NCBI RefSeq assembly: GCF_000970285.1
Contig: NZ_CP009516.1
Span: 558,001 to 622,000 of the forward strand
DNA length: 64,000 nucleotides
Direction of reading: 5' to 3'
From: Methanosarcina horonobensis HB-1 = JCM 15518
GTDB lineage: Archaea > Halobacteriota > Methanosarcinia > Methanosarcinales > Methanosarcinaceae
The position numbers were made by a program, and so were the translations under genes. Below, piece after piece: positions 1 to 9,393 of the stretch. Each line of letters opens with the position of its first letter. The first letter of the stretch is position 1. The notes under the pieces are model-generated. The model was given only the letters and a program-made list of their open reading frames with translations, searched no databases and had not been told where the DNA came from.

Positions 1-1
1 G

Positions 2-1318
2 GAGGATATGATCTCCGGAATAGAGAAAGATGTCATCCTTATTAACAGGGGCATGCGGCTTCTTGATCAGTACTACAGTACCCTTGAAGTCTCCTCTATC
101 CATAAAATAATGTATTTTCTTAGAAGGAATTTCATCGGATATGAACGGATAAATCCACTGATCCTTGACCCGAATATTGAAGATATTTCATGCTCTGGGA
201 TTGAGATTCCCATTTATCTTTACCATAGAAAGCACAACAACATTGTGACCAATATCCACTTTGGGGAGAAAGAACTTGACTCCCTGGTTGTCAAGCTCTG
301 CCAGAGGAGCGGCAAGCACATCTCTATAGGAGAACCGATTGTAGATGCAACTCTTCCTGATGGGTCAAGGATTCAGGCAACCCTCGGAAAAGAAGTTACG
401 ACAAGAGGCAGTTCTTACACTATCCGTAAGTTCAAAGGAGACCCGATAACTCCTATTGATCTGATCAGATATAGTACATGCAGTGTCGAGATGATGGCTT
501 ACTACTGGATTGCCATTGAAAACAATATCAGTGTACTCTTTGCAGGAGGTACTGCTTCGGGTAAGACATCTCTTATGAATGCTATTTCCCTTTTTATCCC
601 GAGGCTGTCAAAAGTAGTGTCCATTGAAGATACAAGGGAGATTATGCTCCACCACGAAAACTGGATCGCAGGCGCAACCAGAAAATCGTTCACTGTAGGT
701 GGTACCGGAGAGGTCTCCATGTATGAGCTTCTGAAAGCTGCCCTCAGGCAACGTCCTGAGTATATCCTGGTAGGTGAGGTCCGCGGTAAAGAAGCTCTCA
801 CTCTTTTCCAGGCGATGTCAACAGGGCATACTACCTATTCAACAATGCATGCAAGCGATGTGCAAACTGTGGTTAACAGGCTTGAAAACGAGCCTATCAA
901 TGTTCCTCATGTAATGATGCAGGCTCTCGGAATAATCTGTATCCAGATGCAGACCTATGTCAATGAGACCAGAGTGAGGAGAACCAAAACGATTGTGGAG
1001 ATCACAGGGCTTGATGCAAGGACCGGAAGCCTCAGGATTAATGAACTTTACCGCTGGGAACCTGTTCATGATACCTTCAAGCGGGCAGGAGATTCCTATG
1101 TGCTCAATGAGATTATGAAAGCAAGGGGCTGGAGCCCTGATAAACTTTTCATTGAGTTCAAAAACAGGGAACAAATCCTCGCCTATCTCGCGGCAAAACA
1201 GATTCGTGATTATGTAAGCGTTTCTCTTATAGTACATATGTACGCTACAAACCCGCAGCTTGTAATGGAAGCGATTGGAAACGATACCTTGCGGGACATG
1301 ATAATGCACCACAGTTAA
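2..1318 (+). CDS. Type II/IV secretion-system ATPase (GspE/TadA/FlaI-like), 5' end cut by window edge
   Basis: Hexameric secretion ATPase that would energise assembly of an archaeal type IV pilus-like or secretion machine at the inner face of the membrane. Counting from the first ATG (position 8): Walker A GGTASGKTS near residues 180-188, Asp box SIEDTREI near 205-212, Walker B region YILVGEVRG near 252-260, and His box STGHTTYSTMHA near 271-282. The frame is open through the left edge. GGAGG lies only 2 nt before the ATG, too close for a normal Shine-Dalgarno, and archaeal members usually have a longer N-terminal domain, so I read this as 5'-truncated. The next gene starts immediately after the stop and encodes the cognate membrane platform. 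No pilin genes are visible here, so the exported substrate is unknown. ATPase identity is secure; the specific system is not. Confidence 0.92.
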   Translation, partial: EDMISGIEKDVILINRGMRLLDQYYSTLEVSSIHKIMYFLRRNFIGYERINPLILDPNIEDISCSGIEIPIYLYHRKHNNIVTNIHFGEKELDSLVVKLCQRSGKHISIGEPIVDATLPDGSRIQATLGKEVTTRGSSYTIRKFKGDPITPIDLIRYSTCSVEMMAYYWIAIENNISVLFAGGTASGKTSLMNAISLFIPRLSKVVSIEDTREIMLHHENWIAGATRKSFTVGGTGEVSMYELLKAALRQRPEYILVGEVRGKEALTLFQAMSTGHTTYSTMHASDVQTVVNRLENEPINVPHVMMQALGIICIQMQTYVNETRVRRTKTIVEITGLDARTGSLRINELYRWEPVHDTFKRAGDSYVLNEIMKARGWSPDKLFIEFKNREQILAYLAAKQIRDYVSVSLIVHMYATNPQLVMEAIGNDTLRDMIMHHS

Positions 1319-3280
1319 ATGGGGATATCCATGAGCGCTATAAATACCCTGGCATTCAGGATCTTCGGAGAAAAAATTCTTGAGAAAGAAGACCGGTTTG
1401 CGCTTCTCAAGATAAAGCTTCGTCAGGCTCAAATTCCTCTGCCTGTGGAACAGTATGTCTCAACTGCAGTTTTATTTTCCCTGCTTACGGGAATTTTTGG
1501 CGGGCTTGCAGGTTTACTTCTCGGAAGAGTGCTCTTCAGGGGCATTACTCCGGAAAGTATTGTCTCAACATTTGGCATCTCACACAGGGTGACCAGGGCG
1601 GTCGAGACCCCTGCGTTTATTGAATCTCATCTTCCCTTTCTCCTTACGGCTGTAGGTGGGCTCATTTTCTTTTCGATAATTGCTGCCCTTACCTACGGAC
1701 TTATTATGGCGTACCCGCCTATGAAAGCTGACAGCAGGAAGCGGGCTATCAATGCAGCAATGCCTCATGCAACAGCTTTCCTTTACGTACTGCAGAGGGG
1801 CGGGGGCATGACTATCTATGATATAATGAAGTCACTTTCGAAGCATTCTCATCTTTACGGAACCACTTCCCGGGAGTTCGGAAATATTGTCAGGGACATA
1901 GAGTACTTCGGAAAGGACCTTCAGGATTCTCTCTGGGATGCTGCTGACAGGACGCCATCCGAGCAGTTCAAAGACCTTGTTGACGGCCTGATTTCAATAG
2001 TGTCAAGTGGAGGAGATATTACTCTTTACCTGAAAAACAAGACTGACCTTTATAAATCGAATGCAAACAAAGAACACAAGCGTTTTCTTGATACCCTCGG
2101 GCTCCTGGCAGAGGTCTATATTACAGTATTCGTTGTAGGTCCTCTTTTCCTGATGGTCATCCTCGTAGTCATGAATATGATTGACAACGGAGGAGCAACC
2201 AATCTATACATCCTTGTATACGGAGCAATTCCTTTCGGGACCACTATCTTTCTTGTTTTCCTGGATATGCTCACCGGAGATGCGGAAAAGATGCCTGAGG
2301 AGAGGATCTCTGCAATTAAGCCGGATTATTTCAGTGATGTCAGGGTAAAGCCGCCAACAGAAGAAGATGAAGAACTGCTCCAGAAAATGGAGTTTTTTGA
2401 GAAAGTATCAAGAGTTAAGAATGTGCTCCTGCACCCTATAAGGGCTATGCTTGACAGGCCGGTATATGCCTTTGCAATAAGCGCTCCTGTTGCGATAGGA
2501 TACTTTGTTTTCGCTTTTCTGGAACACAGACCTTATTATGGAGGGTTCGTTGAGACTGCGTCTACTCTTGATGACTATCTCTATGTAACTCTTCTTGTCC
2601 TTTTCATTCCTTACATTATTTTCCACGAACTCGAAGTCCGGAAGATCCGGCAAATTGAAGATCAGGTCCCTGAATTCCTCAAAAGGCTTGCAAGCATTAA
2701 CGGGACAGGGATTTTACTTGCCGACGCCATAGCTATCACAGCCCAGTCAAACATGGGCAGACTTAAGTCAGAAATTAAACGTACGGTTGCAGACATCCGC
2801 TGGAATTCGAACCTTGTAGAAGCCCTGAAGCATTTCGAAACCAGAATACGGACCAACATGACCCGGCGCAGCCTGACCCTTATAGCAAAAGCAAGCGAGT
2901 CCACAGGAGATATTCATCAGGTTATCAGCACTGTTGCAGATGATGCCGATATTGAGAAAAACCTCAAAAAAGAGCGTTCTGCAGAGATGTTCATTTATGT
3001 CTTCATCATCTTCGTGACCTTCTGTGTTTTCCTGGTAATTGTATATGTGCTTGCTGCGTTCTTCCTGCCTGCTCTTGACGGTTCCAGCAACCCGGCAATG
3101 TCTATGGGAGGTTTTGACCTGAAGGAGTATACTCTCCTTTTCTTCCATGCAGCTCTCCTCCAGGGCTTCGGCTCCGGACTGGTTGCAGGTAAAATGGGTT
3201 CGGGAAGTATCTCTTCCGGGCTCAAGCACTCTCTGGCCATGATGTCAGTATCCTATGTGCTATTCATTGTGTTTATCTGA
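1319..3280 (+). CDS. Type II secretion F-domain membrane protein (TadC/FlaJ-like)
   Basis: Polytopic membrane platform partner of the preceding ATPase. It contains two T2SSF-like cytoplasmic helical segments (about residues 145-260 and 440-560, the second beginning near QVPEFLKRLASINGTG), each followed by hydrophobic membrane helices, for about nine membrane segments. At 653 residues it matches the double-domain archaeal FlaJ/TadC layout rather than single-domain bacterial GspF. The ATG abuts the stop of the ATPase gene (0 nt gap), so the two are translationally coupled; a second ATG four codons in (1331) is a possible alternative start. A hairpin with a T-tract lies 20 nt downstream and probably ends the unit. 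Family assignment is firm; substrate unknown. Confidence 0.9.
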   Translation: MGISMSAINTLAFRIFGEKILEKEDRFALLKIKLRQAQIPLPVEQYVSTAVLFSLLTGIFGGLAGLLLGRVLFRGITPESIVSTFGISHRVTRAVETPAFIESHLPFLLTAVGGLIFFSIIAALTYGLIMAYPPMKADSRKRAINAAMPHATAFLYVLQRGGGMTIYDIMKSLSKHSHLYGTTSREFGNIVRDIEYFGKDLQDSLWDAADRTPSEQFKDLVDGLISIVSSGGDITLYLKNKTDLYKSNANKEHKRFLDTLGLLAEVYITVFVVGPLFLMVILVVMNMIDNGGATNLYILVYGAIPFGTTIFLVFLDMLTGDAEKMPEERISAIKPDYFSDVRVKPPTEEDEELLQKMEFFEKVSRVKNVLLHPIRAMLDRPVYAFAISAPVAIGYFVFAFLEHRPYYGGFVETASTLDDYLYVTLLVLFIPYIIFHELEVRKIRQIEDQVPEFLKRLASINGTGILLADAIAITAQSNMGRLKSEIKRTVADIRWNSNLVEALKHFETRIRTNMTRRSLTLIAKASESTGDIHQVISTVADDADIEKNLKKERSAEMFIYVFIIFVTFCVFLVIVYVLAAFFLPALDGSSNPAMSMGGFDLKEYTLLFFHAALLQGFGSGLVAGKMGSGSISSGLKHSLAMMSVSYVLFIVFI

Positions 3281-3301
3281 GTTTCCGGGTTTCAGGTTCG
3301 A

Positions 3302-3330
3302 CCTTCGGATTTTTTTCTCCGAGGGTTTTG
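3302..3330 (+). terminator. Hairpin terminator candidate after the secretion gene pair
   Basis: An 8-bp stem (3302-3309 with 3318-3325, one G-U pair) closes a T-rich loop and is followed by TTTT. It sits just downstream of the FlaJ-like stop codon. Seen by eye; no folding energy was computed. Confidence 0.45.
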
Positions 3331-3365
3331 CCTGAGTTTTTAATTTGTCTTTTTACCCGCCTCTT

Positions 3366-3375
3366 TTTTAATATT
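3366..3375 (+). promoter_or_regulatory. TATA-like box, possible leaderless promoter
   Basis: The T-rich sequence TTTTAATATT is centred about 25 nt before the ATG at 3395, the usual archaeal TATA-to-start distance, and no Shine-Dalgarno lies before that ATG. Together these suggest an own promoter with a leaderless or nearly leaderless transcript for the next gene. Confidence 0.35.
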
Positions 3376-3394
3376 AGAACTAAGTTTTAGAAAT

Positions 3395-4012
3395 ATGTCT
3401 GAAAATCCGAAAACAAAAAAAGTACTCTTGACCCTGCTTGTCTTTGCATTTGTCCTTTCTTCCTTTTATATCCTGGACTTCAAAGCGTCACAGAGCGAGA
3501 CTCAGGCAAATTCGGGAGTAAGCGCTTATTCCTCAGGAAGTCCCGAGATCAATTTTTCTGGCAGGATTCACCTTTATATCGAAGGGGATGATGCGCTTAC
3601 AGTGCATTTGAAAGAAAAACTCGAGGAAAACCTTAGAGCGGCAGGTATGGAAGTCATAATTGTAGATACTATAGAGGAAAAATACGATTCTCAAGCTCTT
3701 CTGGTGAATATTAGCAGAAATAACTGGCTGTATACTCCTGTTTATGCTTCTTCAAATCTGAATTTAGTATTTTTTTATACGTCCACAGGTAAAGATACAA
3801 AATATTTCGAACAATTCAAAAATGGAAACAAGACCGTTGTTTTTGTAAACGACAGTTCAGTGAATGGGCAGAAGCTGATGGATGGAGAAATCAAACTTCA
3901 GGACTCTACAAAAGGTCTGATCTCTTTAAAAGCCTACAAAAAACATCTTGCTTCCGAAGCGGCAAAAGAAGTTGTCGACATGCTTGAGCAGAATGTCAGG
4001 AACCTTCCTTAA
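3395..4012 (+). CDS. Membrane-anchored protein of unknown function
   Basis: A 205-residue protein I do not recognise. Residues 8-28 form one hydrophobic segment (VLLTLLVFAFVLSSFYIL) after a Lys-rich start, so it is probably anchored in the membrane with the rest outside; there is no lipobox Cys. A Ser/Gly-rich linker (about 35-52) leads to a mixed alpha/beta domain containing charged helices (HLKEKLEENLRAAGMEV). It follows the secretion ATPase/platform pair, but a hairpin and its own TATA-like element separate it, so a role with that machine is only a possibility. A clear terminator hairpin follows. It is likely a real gene because it has coding-like composition and flanking signals. Confidence 0.75.
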   Translation: MSENPKTKKVLLTLLVFAFVLSSFYILDFKASQSETQANSGVSAYSSGSPEINFSGRIHLYIEGDDALTVHLKEKLEENLRAAGMEVIIVDTIEEKYDSQALLVNISRNNWLYTPVYASSNLNLVFFYTSTGKDTKYFEQFKNGNKTVVFVNDSSVNGQKLMDGEIKLQDSTKGLISLKAYKKHLASEAAKEVVDMLEQNVRNLP

Positions 4013-4099
4013 CTGCAGGTAACTTAAATTAAAATTTAAAAAAATTAGAAAAGAAAATAAATTAAAGAGTAACTTTCCGTTTGGGAAGGGTCGTTTTTT

Positions 4100-4145
4100 C
4101 TGTCAGTTCTCATGAGCGGTTTTCTGACAGTTTTTCTCCTTTCCT
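4100..4145 (+). terminator. Intrinsic-type terminator hairpin
   Basis: A perfect 7-bp inverted repeat, CTGTCAG (4100-4106) and CTGACAG (4134-4140), is followed immediately by TTTTT. It lies between the convergent genes ending at 4012 and 4205, so it most likely ends the rightward transcript. Confidence 0.5.
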
Positions 4146-4204
4146 CTCCTACCTGAAACCCGGTTTTCTCTCAGGACTTTTTCTTTCCATCCCTTTTCTT
4201 TAAT

Positions 4205-5179
4205 TTATTCCTCAGTTAGTTTCTCTTCACTGAGCATCCTGCACCAGATATTCATGTCCTCGAACCCACTTTCTATCCTGCAGTTTTTCACAAGCCTGCC
4301 TGTATAAGTATATCCCAGGGAAGCAAAGGCTATATTGATGCCAGAGGATGAAGCCCTGCAGAGGGTATAAGAGCTCAGGAAGTTCCTGGCTGAAAGTTCT
4401 TTTTCCAGGGCTGCTATAAGTTCTTTTATCAGCCCTTTTCCTCTTTCTGAAGGAACCGTAAGACAATCAGTTATTTCAGCGCTTCCGGTTTTTGGGTCCA
4501 TTTCTGCCGAGGCAATGCTCACAATTTTCCCATGCTTTTCTATAAGGAGGTAAAGGACATTGGAATCCATTGTTTTGAGCAGGTAGTTTTCCATGTGCAG
4601 GGGAGCAGGATACATTTGAAATCCTTCCCTGTAGAGTACTGCCATTGCAGTGGCATCTGCCTGGACTGCGGGCCTGAGTGTGTACTCTTCCGAAAGCCGT
4701 TTTTTCTCTTTTTGTTTTTTCCAGCTCTCTTTTTTCCGGAAACCTCTATCTTTCTGCCGGGTTTTTCCTATCTTTCTGTCTTTCTTCAGACAGCTTTCAA
4801 TTATCTGATTTTCTTTTTCTTTATAGAAAGAAATCCCTCTGGAGTTTTCAGGGTAAATTGAGAATATATAACAATCCTTCCCGGCATAGTATCCTTTGAT
4901 AGTCCCCTCTTCGATGTACCCGCAGGTTTCAAGTTCCTGCCTTTTTTCCGGAGGAGTGTATACGATTATTTTTCCCACTTCTTCTGCTTCGGCAAGAGCT
5001 TTGAGGGTTTCGGATACCTCTTCAAAAAGTCCGGTAAAATCCATGACTTTTATTCTTCTATTGTAGTAATCAATTACAAGCTCAGCCTTTTCCGTGCCGG
5101 AGATCTTTAGATGTGCTTTTCTCCAGTATCCGGGGAGTTCCTCTTTTATTTCAAGCGTTAAGGGAACGTTTTTTTCCGT
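4205..5179 (-). CDS. ablB: Beta-lysine N(epsilon)-acetyltransferase, start codon uncertain (possibly ACG)
   Basis: GNAT acetyltransferase that converts beta-lysine, made by the upstream gene product, into the compatible solute N-epsilon-acetyl-beta-lysine. The GNAT core is in the C-terminal half, with the acetyl-CoA loop PSERGKGLIKEL; a Lys/Glu/Arg-rich linker separates it from an N-terminal domain. The only ATG near the start is at 5044, but coding-like sequence (YWRKAHLKISGTEKAEL, then IDYYNRRIKV) continues in frame 45 codons upstream to a TAA at 5194. That interval contains no ATG, GTG or TTG. A strong Shine-Dalgarno (AAGGAGGGG) is spaced about 7 nt from an ACG at 5179, which I take as the provisional start (324 residues). 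The alternatives are ATG 5044 with a truncated N-terminus, or a mutated start. It lies about 70 nt after ablA on the same strand. Confidence 0.85.
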   Translation of the reverse strand, partial: TEKNVPLTLEIKEELPGYWRKAHLKISGTEKAELVIDYYNRRIKVMDFTGLFEEVSETLKALAEAEEVGKIIVYTPPEKRQELETCGYIEEGTIKGYYAGKDCYIFSIYPENSRGISFYKEKENQIIESCLKKDRKIGKTRQKDRGFRKKESWKKQKEKKRLSEEYTLRPAVQADATAMAVLYREGFQMYPAPLHMENYLLKTMDSNVLYLLIEKHGKIVSIASAEMDPKTGSAEITDCLTVPSERGKGLIKELIAALEKELSARNFLSSYTLCRASSSGINIAFASLGYTYTGRLVKNCRIESGFEDMNIWCRMLSEEKLTEE

Positions 5180-5249
5180 AGCGACCCCTCCTTAGTTTTT
5201 AAACACATTTTTTGCTTCCAGAACACTATTTTTTCGAGATATTTTCCTT

Positions 5250-6509
5250 TCAGAAACGCTGTTTTCTTTCAAGGCCTTCAGGTTCAAGGGCGATGATATC
5301 ATTTTCTTCATCGTAGAGTTTTGCAAGACCTGTATCACTTTTAAGCCCGGGGTGCTTATCGCAGATGGAACATTTTTGCTGGCACTTCGCAGAGTACTCT
5401 GCAGGTTCCGGGTACATACAGATAACCCCTTCATAATTCCTGAGGGTTACCCCGGTGTCCGAACTTGAGATCAGGTAACTGGGTCCGACAGGGATTTTTC
5501 CTCCCCCTCCAGGGGCGTCAACTACAAAGGTGGGAACAGCAAGTCCTGAGGTGTGCCCTCTGAGCATCTCTATTATTTCTATACCTCGTGCAACCGAGGT
5601 CCTGAAATGTTCAAGTCCGAAGGAAAGGTCGCACTGGTAGAGGTAGTAAGGCCTGGTCTTTATCCTCAGGAGTTCATGGCAGAGATTTTTAATTATCACA
5701 GGACAGTCATTTACCCCCCTGAGGAGTACGGACTGGTTGCCTAGAGGAATTCCGGCACGGGCAAGCATGTTCACTGCCTTTCTTGATTCGGGAGTAATCT
5801 CTTTTGGATGATTGAAATGAGTATTGAGCCAGACCGACGGATATTTTCCAAGGATTTCGCACAGTTCCGGGGTTATGCGCTGGGGCAGGGTGACAGGCAC
5901 TCTTGTACCTAACCTTACGATCTCTACATGAGGAATACTAAAGAGTTCCCCTAAAAGCCAGTCCAGCCTTTTATCCGATACAAGAAGGGCATCTCCTCCC
6001 GAAAGCAGGACATCCCTTACTTCAGGATGCATCCTGACATACTCGATCCCTTCCCGGATTGCTTTTTCAGAATAGTCATATTCTCTGTTGCCGACTCTGC
6101 GCTTGCGGGTGCAGTGCCTGCAGTACATTCCGCAGCGGTTTGAAATAAGGAAAAGCACCCTGTCAGGGTACCTGTGTGTAATACAGCTCTCTTCTGATGG
6201 TGAATCCTGGTCTTCACAGAGAGGGTCTTCAAGTTCCCAGAAAGATTTTTGAAGCTCGGCTGAAATGGGGACAGCCTGCATCCGAATAGGACAGTCAGGA
6301 TCTTCCGGATCTATAAGGGATGCGTAATAAGGAGAAATTGCCATGGGAAAAACTTCCAGGGCCTTTTTTATATCTTCTTTCTCAGACTCCGAGAGAGGAA
6401 TAAGTTTTTCAAGTTCTTCCACAGTCGTAATTCTATGTCTGTACTGCCATTTCCAGTCTGAAAATTCTTCTTCAGATACGTTAAAACAGTCTTTAATCTT
6501 GGATCTCAC
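5250..6509 (-). CDS. ablA: Lysine 2,3-aminomutase
   Basis: Radical-SAM, PLP-dependent enzyme that converts L-lysine to beta-lysine, the first step of N-epsilon-acetyl-beta-lysine osmolyte synthesis in methanogens. The radical-SAM cysteines are in [12 protein letters not shown] (C-x3-C-x2-C, about residue 125), followed by [10 protein letters not shown] Cys-rich C-terminal tail ([15 protein letters not shown]) matches the Zn-binding region of the family. The 419-residue length is normal. The start is GTG, with GAGGT about 7 nt upstream. It heads an ablA-ablB unit, and a long AT-rich upstream gap with a TATA-like box is consistent with regulated (salt-responsive) expression; that regulation is known in Methanosarcina but only inferred here. 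Confidence 0.95.
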   Translation of the reverse strand: MRSKIKDCFNVSEEEFSDWKWQYRHRITTVEELEKLIPLSESEKEDIKKALEVFPMAISPYYASLIDPEDPDCPIRMQAVPISAELQKSFWELEDPLCEDQDSPSEESCITHRYPDRVLFLISNRCGMYCRHCTRKRRVGNREYDYSEKAIREGIEYVRMHPEVRDVLLSGGDALLVSDKRLDWLLGELFSIPHVEIVRLGTRVPVTLPQRITPELCEILGKYPSVWLNTHFNHPKEITPESRKAVNMLARAGIPLGNQSVLLRGVNDCPVIIKNLCHELLRIKTRPYYLYQCDLSFGLEHFRTSVARGIEIIEMLRGHTSGLAVPTFVVDAPGGGGKIPVGPSYLISSSDTGVTLRNYEGVICMYPEPAEYSAKCQQKCSICDKHPGLKSDTGLAKLYDEENDIIALEPEGLERKQRF

Positions 6510-7085
6510 GTTTGAACCTCGTGAAAGCTGGATGAAAAATTAGGGACAGATGTCCAAAATATAGGAAAAATTGATTCCTGTTCAGTAAATTAATTTCTGT
6601 TTTTTCCAGCTTATTTAAAGAAAATGCGTCTTTAATTGATTAATGTTAAGAGTAAACACATATATTAAATACTTTTTTGTCTAAAGGAGTTCTAATATTT
6701 CTTTTATTGAGATAATAAGCTCCAAAAAACCTCGTTTTATAGCCAGTTTTTCCGTGTTTAAACGTATCTGATCTTTTTATTCTCGTATAATTCCTTGAAG
6801 TCAAGATTATTTACTTTTTAGTCCTTTCTGAGCAATTTTGGTATTAAAAAGAGGATTTTTATACCTTTAAAACTTATTTTAGGCTTCTAAAATGAGTGAA
6901 ATAACAAGAAGATCACTATTAATCTTATACTAAGAACACATTTTTACAGATAATTTTTAAGCTTATGGTTTAAGATGGACTTAAAAACGGGTTAATTTGA
7001 TAATCCTCGGCATGGTTTGTTTTCCCAACTTTTTGTTCGGGTGGCATAATGACATTTATATCATTTGAAAATTAAATATATATTG
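6510..7085. other. Divergent intergenic region between ablA and the antiporter gene
   Basis: About 576 nt, strongly AT-rich, with no credible gene. It holds the leftward ablA promoter candidate and must also hold the rightward antiporter promoter, for which I saw no single convincing box. Confidence 0.6.
6658..6671 (-). promoter_or_regulatory. TATA-like box for ablA
   Basis: On the minus strand the sequence reads GTATTTAATATATG, preceded by an A-run that could act as a BRE. It would start transcription near 6635 and give ablA a leader of roughly 125 nt. Confidence 0.35.
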
Positions 7086-9077
7086 ATGACATCGGATCTT
7101 TTGACTGATCTGCTAATCATTTTTGGGCTCTCAATTCCTGTAGTGTTTACTTTCTCAAAGCTAAAGATAGCCCCGATAGTGGGTTTCTTGCTCGCGGGAA
7201 TTCTTTCCGGTCCTTTCGGATTAGGGCTGGTTAACGATATAGATAATATTGAAATGCTGGCTGAAATAGGAGTCGTACTTCTGCTCTTTACTATCGGCAT
7301 GGAATTTTCCTTGAGGGAACTCCTGCAACTTCGCAGAATCGTAATCTTCGGAGGAGGGCTACAGCTTTCTATAACTGCTATTGCTGTTGCTTTTATTTTC
7401 CTCCTGCTAGGAAGTTCCAGGGAAACTGCTATTTTCCTCGGGCTTCTGGTGGCATTGAGCAGCACTGCAATTGTCCTTAAAATACTGCAGGAAAAAGGAG
7501 AAATTTACAGCCTCCATGGAAGAACCTCTCTGGGGATACTGATCTTCCAGGACGTGGCTGCAGTAGTAATTATTCTTTTGATCCCTCTCCTTGCAGGAAC
7601 TGAGGGAACGGAAAAATCCTTCTTAGAGCTTATCCTGCAAGGGCTTGGACTCATATTATTTACCATTTTCAGCGCCAGATATGCAGTTCCTTTCATTATG
7701 TACCAGGTAGCAAAGACGCGCAACAGCGAGCTCTTTCTCCTGAGCGTTGTAGCAATAGGGCTCTCGGTTGCCTGGTTGACATCCATGGTTGGCCTTTCTC
7801 TGGCTCTCGGAGCTTTTCTTGCCGGCCTTATCATCTCAGAGTCCGAATATTCTGTCCAGGCACTCGGGAACTTAATCCCTTTCAGGGATATGTTCATGAG
7901 CATTTTTTTCGTTTCGATAGGGATGCTGCTTGACCTGGATATATTGAGAGAGCATTTGTCCTTTATACTGGCTGCGACTCTGGCAGTGCTGATCCTGAAA
8001 GCTGCAGCAAACTCTCTGAGCACTTTCCTCATAGGTTTCCCTATGCATACAATGATTCTGGTCGGTTTTTCCCTATCTCAGGTAGGGGAATTCTCACTGA
8101 TTCTTGCAAAGACAGGCTTTACAAGCGGGTTGATATCTTCCGAAATTTACCAGGAATTCCTTGATATAGCCGTTATTTCCATGGTACTCACTCCTTTCAT
8201 AATGGGCATGGGATACAGGACTACCTCTTTTGCCGAGTCGCTTCCCATTCCTTCAATAATAAAATCCGGGTGGTACAGGCATTTTAAGGAACACGAATCT
8301 CAGGAAATTCCCGAAAACCATGTGATTGTAGTAGGTTTCGGGGTAAATGGGAGAAACGTCGTGACAGCTGCAAAGTCAGCTTCTATCCCTTACAGGATAG
8401 TAGATATCAATCCAGAAACCATCAGGAAGGAAAAACAAAACGGAGAACACATCCTTTATGGAGATGCTGCCCAGAAAGCTGTGCTGGAACACGCAGGTAT
8501 CCTGACTGCAAAATCAGTTGTCGTGACCGCAGGAGACCCTGCCAGTGCGAGAAGAATTATTGAAGCTGCCCGGAGGCTAAACCCGGAAGTCCATATTATT
8601 GCCAGAACACATTTCCTGAGCGAACTGGATAAGTTTTATGCTGCCGGGGCGGACGAGGTCATCTCTGATGAGTTTGAAAGCTCGATAGAGCTTTTTACAA
8701 GAGTACTCCACAGGTATCTGGTTCCAGGGAGCGAAATCGATTCTCTGGGTTCAACCTTACGTGCGAACCATTACAGGATGCTCCGCAGCCCTGATATCCT
8801 CCGGAAAAAGTTCTGTGACCTGGCTCTTGATTTTGCAGATGTAGAAATCAGGAGTATAAGAGTCGGGAAACTTTCCATGGGAGCAGGAAAAACGATTGGA
8901 GAGCTCAATATCCGGAAAAAGTACGGTGTTTCCATACTTGCAATTTCCAGACATCATAAACTGATCTCCGGGCTGCAAGCTGAGACTGAGATCCTTGCAG
9001 ATGATATTCTGCTTGTAATCAGCCCGCCGGAAAAGCTTGATGAAGTTAAAAGACTTTTTGAAGATGGAGTGAAGTGA
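7086..9077 (+). CDS. Kef-type (CPA2) cation/proton antiporter with TrkA domains
   Basis: Monovalent cation:proton antiporter of the CPA2 family, probably K+ or Na+ linked. The N-terminal 380 residues carry about 12 hydrophobic helices, including the family signatures ALSSTAIVLKIL and SLALGAFLAGLIIS. A TrkA-N (RCK) nucleotide-binding domain begins near residue 412 with VIVVGFGVNGRNV, and a TrkA-C domain closes the protein (about residues 580-660). I chose the ATG at 7086; an in-frame TTG lies seven codons upstream and no good Shine-Dalgarno distinguishes them. The gene is divergent from the osmolyte genes ablA-ablB, which fits joint use in ionic adaptation, though co-regulation is inference. 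Confidence 0.92.
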   Translation: MTSDLLTDLLIIFGLSIPVVFTFSKLKIAPIVGFLLAGILSGPFGLGLVNDIDNIEMLAEIGVVLLLFTIGMEFSLRELLQLRRIVIFGGGLQLSITAIAVAFIFLLLGSSRETAIFLGLLVALSSTAIVLKILQEKGEIYSLHGRTSLGILIFQDVAAVVIILLIPLLAGTEGTEKSFLELILQGLGLILFTIFSARYAVPFIMYQVAKTRNSELFLLSVVAIGLSVAWLTSMVGLSLALGAFLAGLIISESEYSVQALGNLIPFRDMFMSIFFVSIGMLLDLDILREHLSFILAATLAVLILKAAANSLSTFLIGFPMHTMILVGFSLSQVGEFSLILAKTGFTSGLISSEIYQEFLDIAVISMVLTPFIMGMGYRTTSFAESLPIPSIIKSGWYRHFKEHESQEIPENHVIVVGFGVNGRNVVTAAKSASIPYRIVDINPETIRKEKQNGEHILYGDAAQKAVLEHAGILTAKSVVVTAGDPASARRIIEAARRLNPEVHIIARTHFLSELDKFYAAGADEVISDEFESSIELFTRVLHRYLVPGSEIDSLGSTLRANHYRMLRSPDILRKKFCDLALDFADVEIRSIRVGKLSMGAGKTIGELNIRKKYGVSILAISRHHKLISGLQAETEILADDILLVISPPEKLDEVKRLFEDGVK

Positions 9078-9393
9078 TGTCTCCTTCCTCAATATTTTTT
9101 GTTAGATGGTATTGAGAATAAGCAGTTCTAAAGAAAATTCCAAAACTCTGGATACGCTAATATTACTTATAATATTATTACTCATTTACTTATTAAATTA
9201 GTATTTATTTTATTAGTGTTAACATTAATTATGTGTAATATCATAATTCGGTGGGGTCAAAAACTTCAATTTCAATCCTGATAATGGCAAATAAGATTTC
9301 AACTATACCTCTTTAATTTAAGTTTGCTTTCACATATCTTCGATTTGCAATATTTGTAAAATATTTTACTTTATAATTTGGTGGAAAACTCTT
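9078..9393. other. AT-rich intergenic region
   Basis: About 316 nt of very AT-rich DNA (9150-9240 especially) before the DUF1538 operon. A GGTGG Shine-Dalgarno lies at 9380-9384. No gene or RNA was recognised. Confidence 0.5.

Noticed and set aside
839-1432. 197-codon frame antisense to the secretion ATPase
   Set aside because: Overlaps the ATPase and platform genes with no independent signals.
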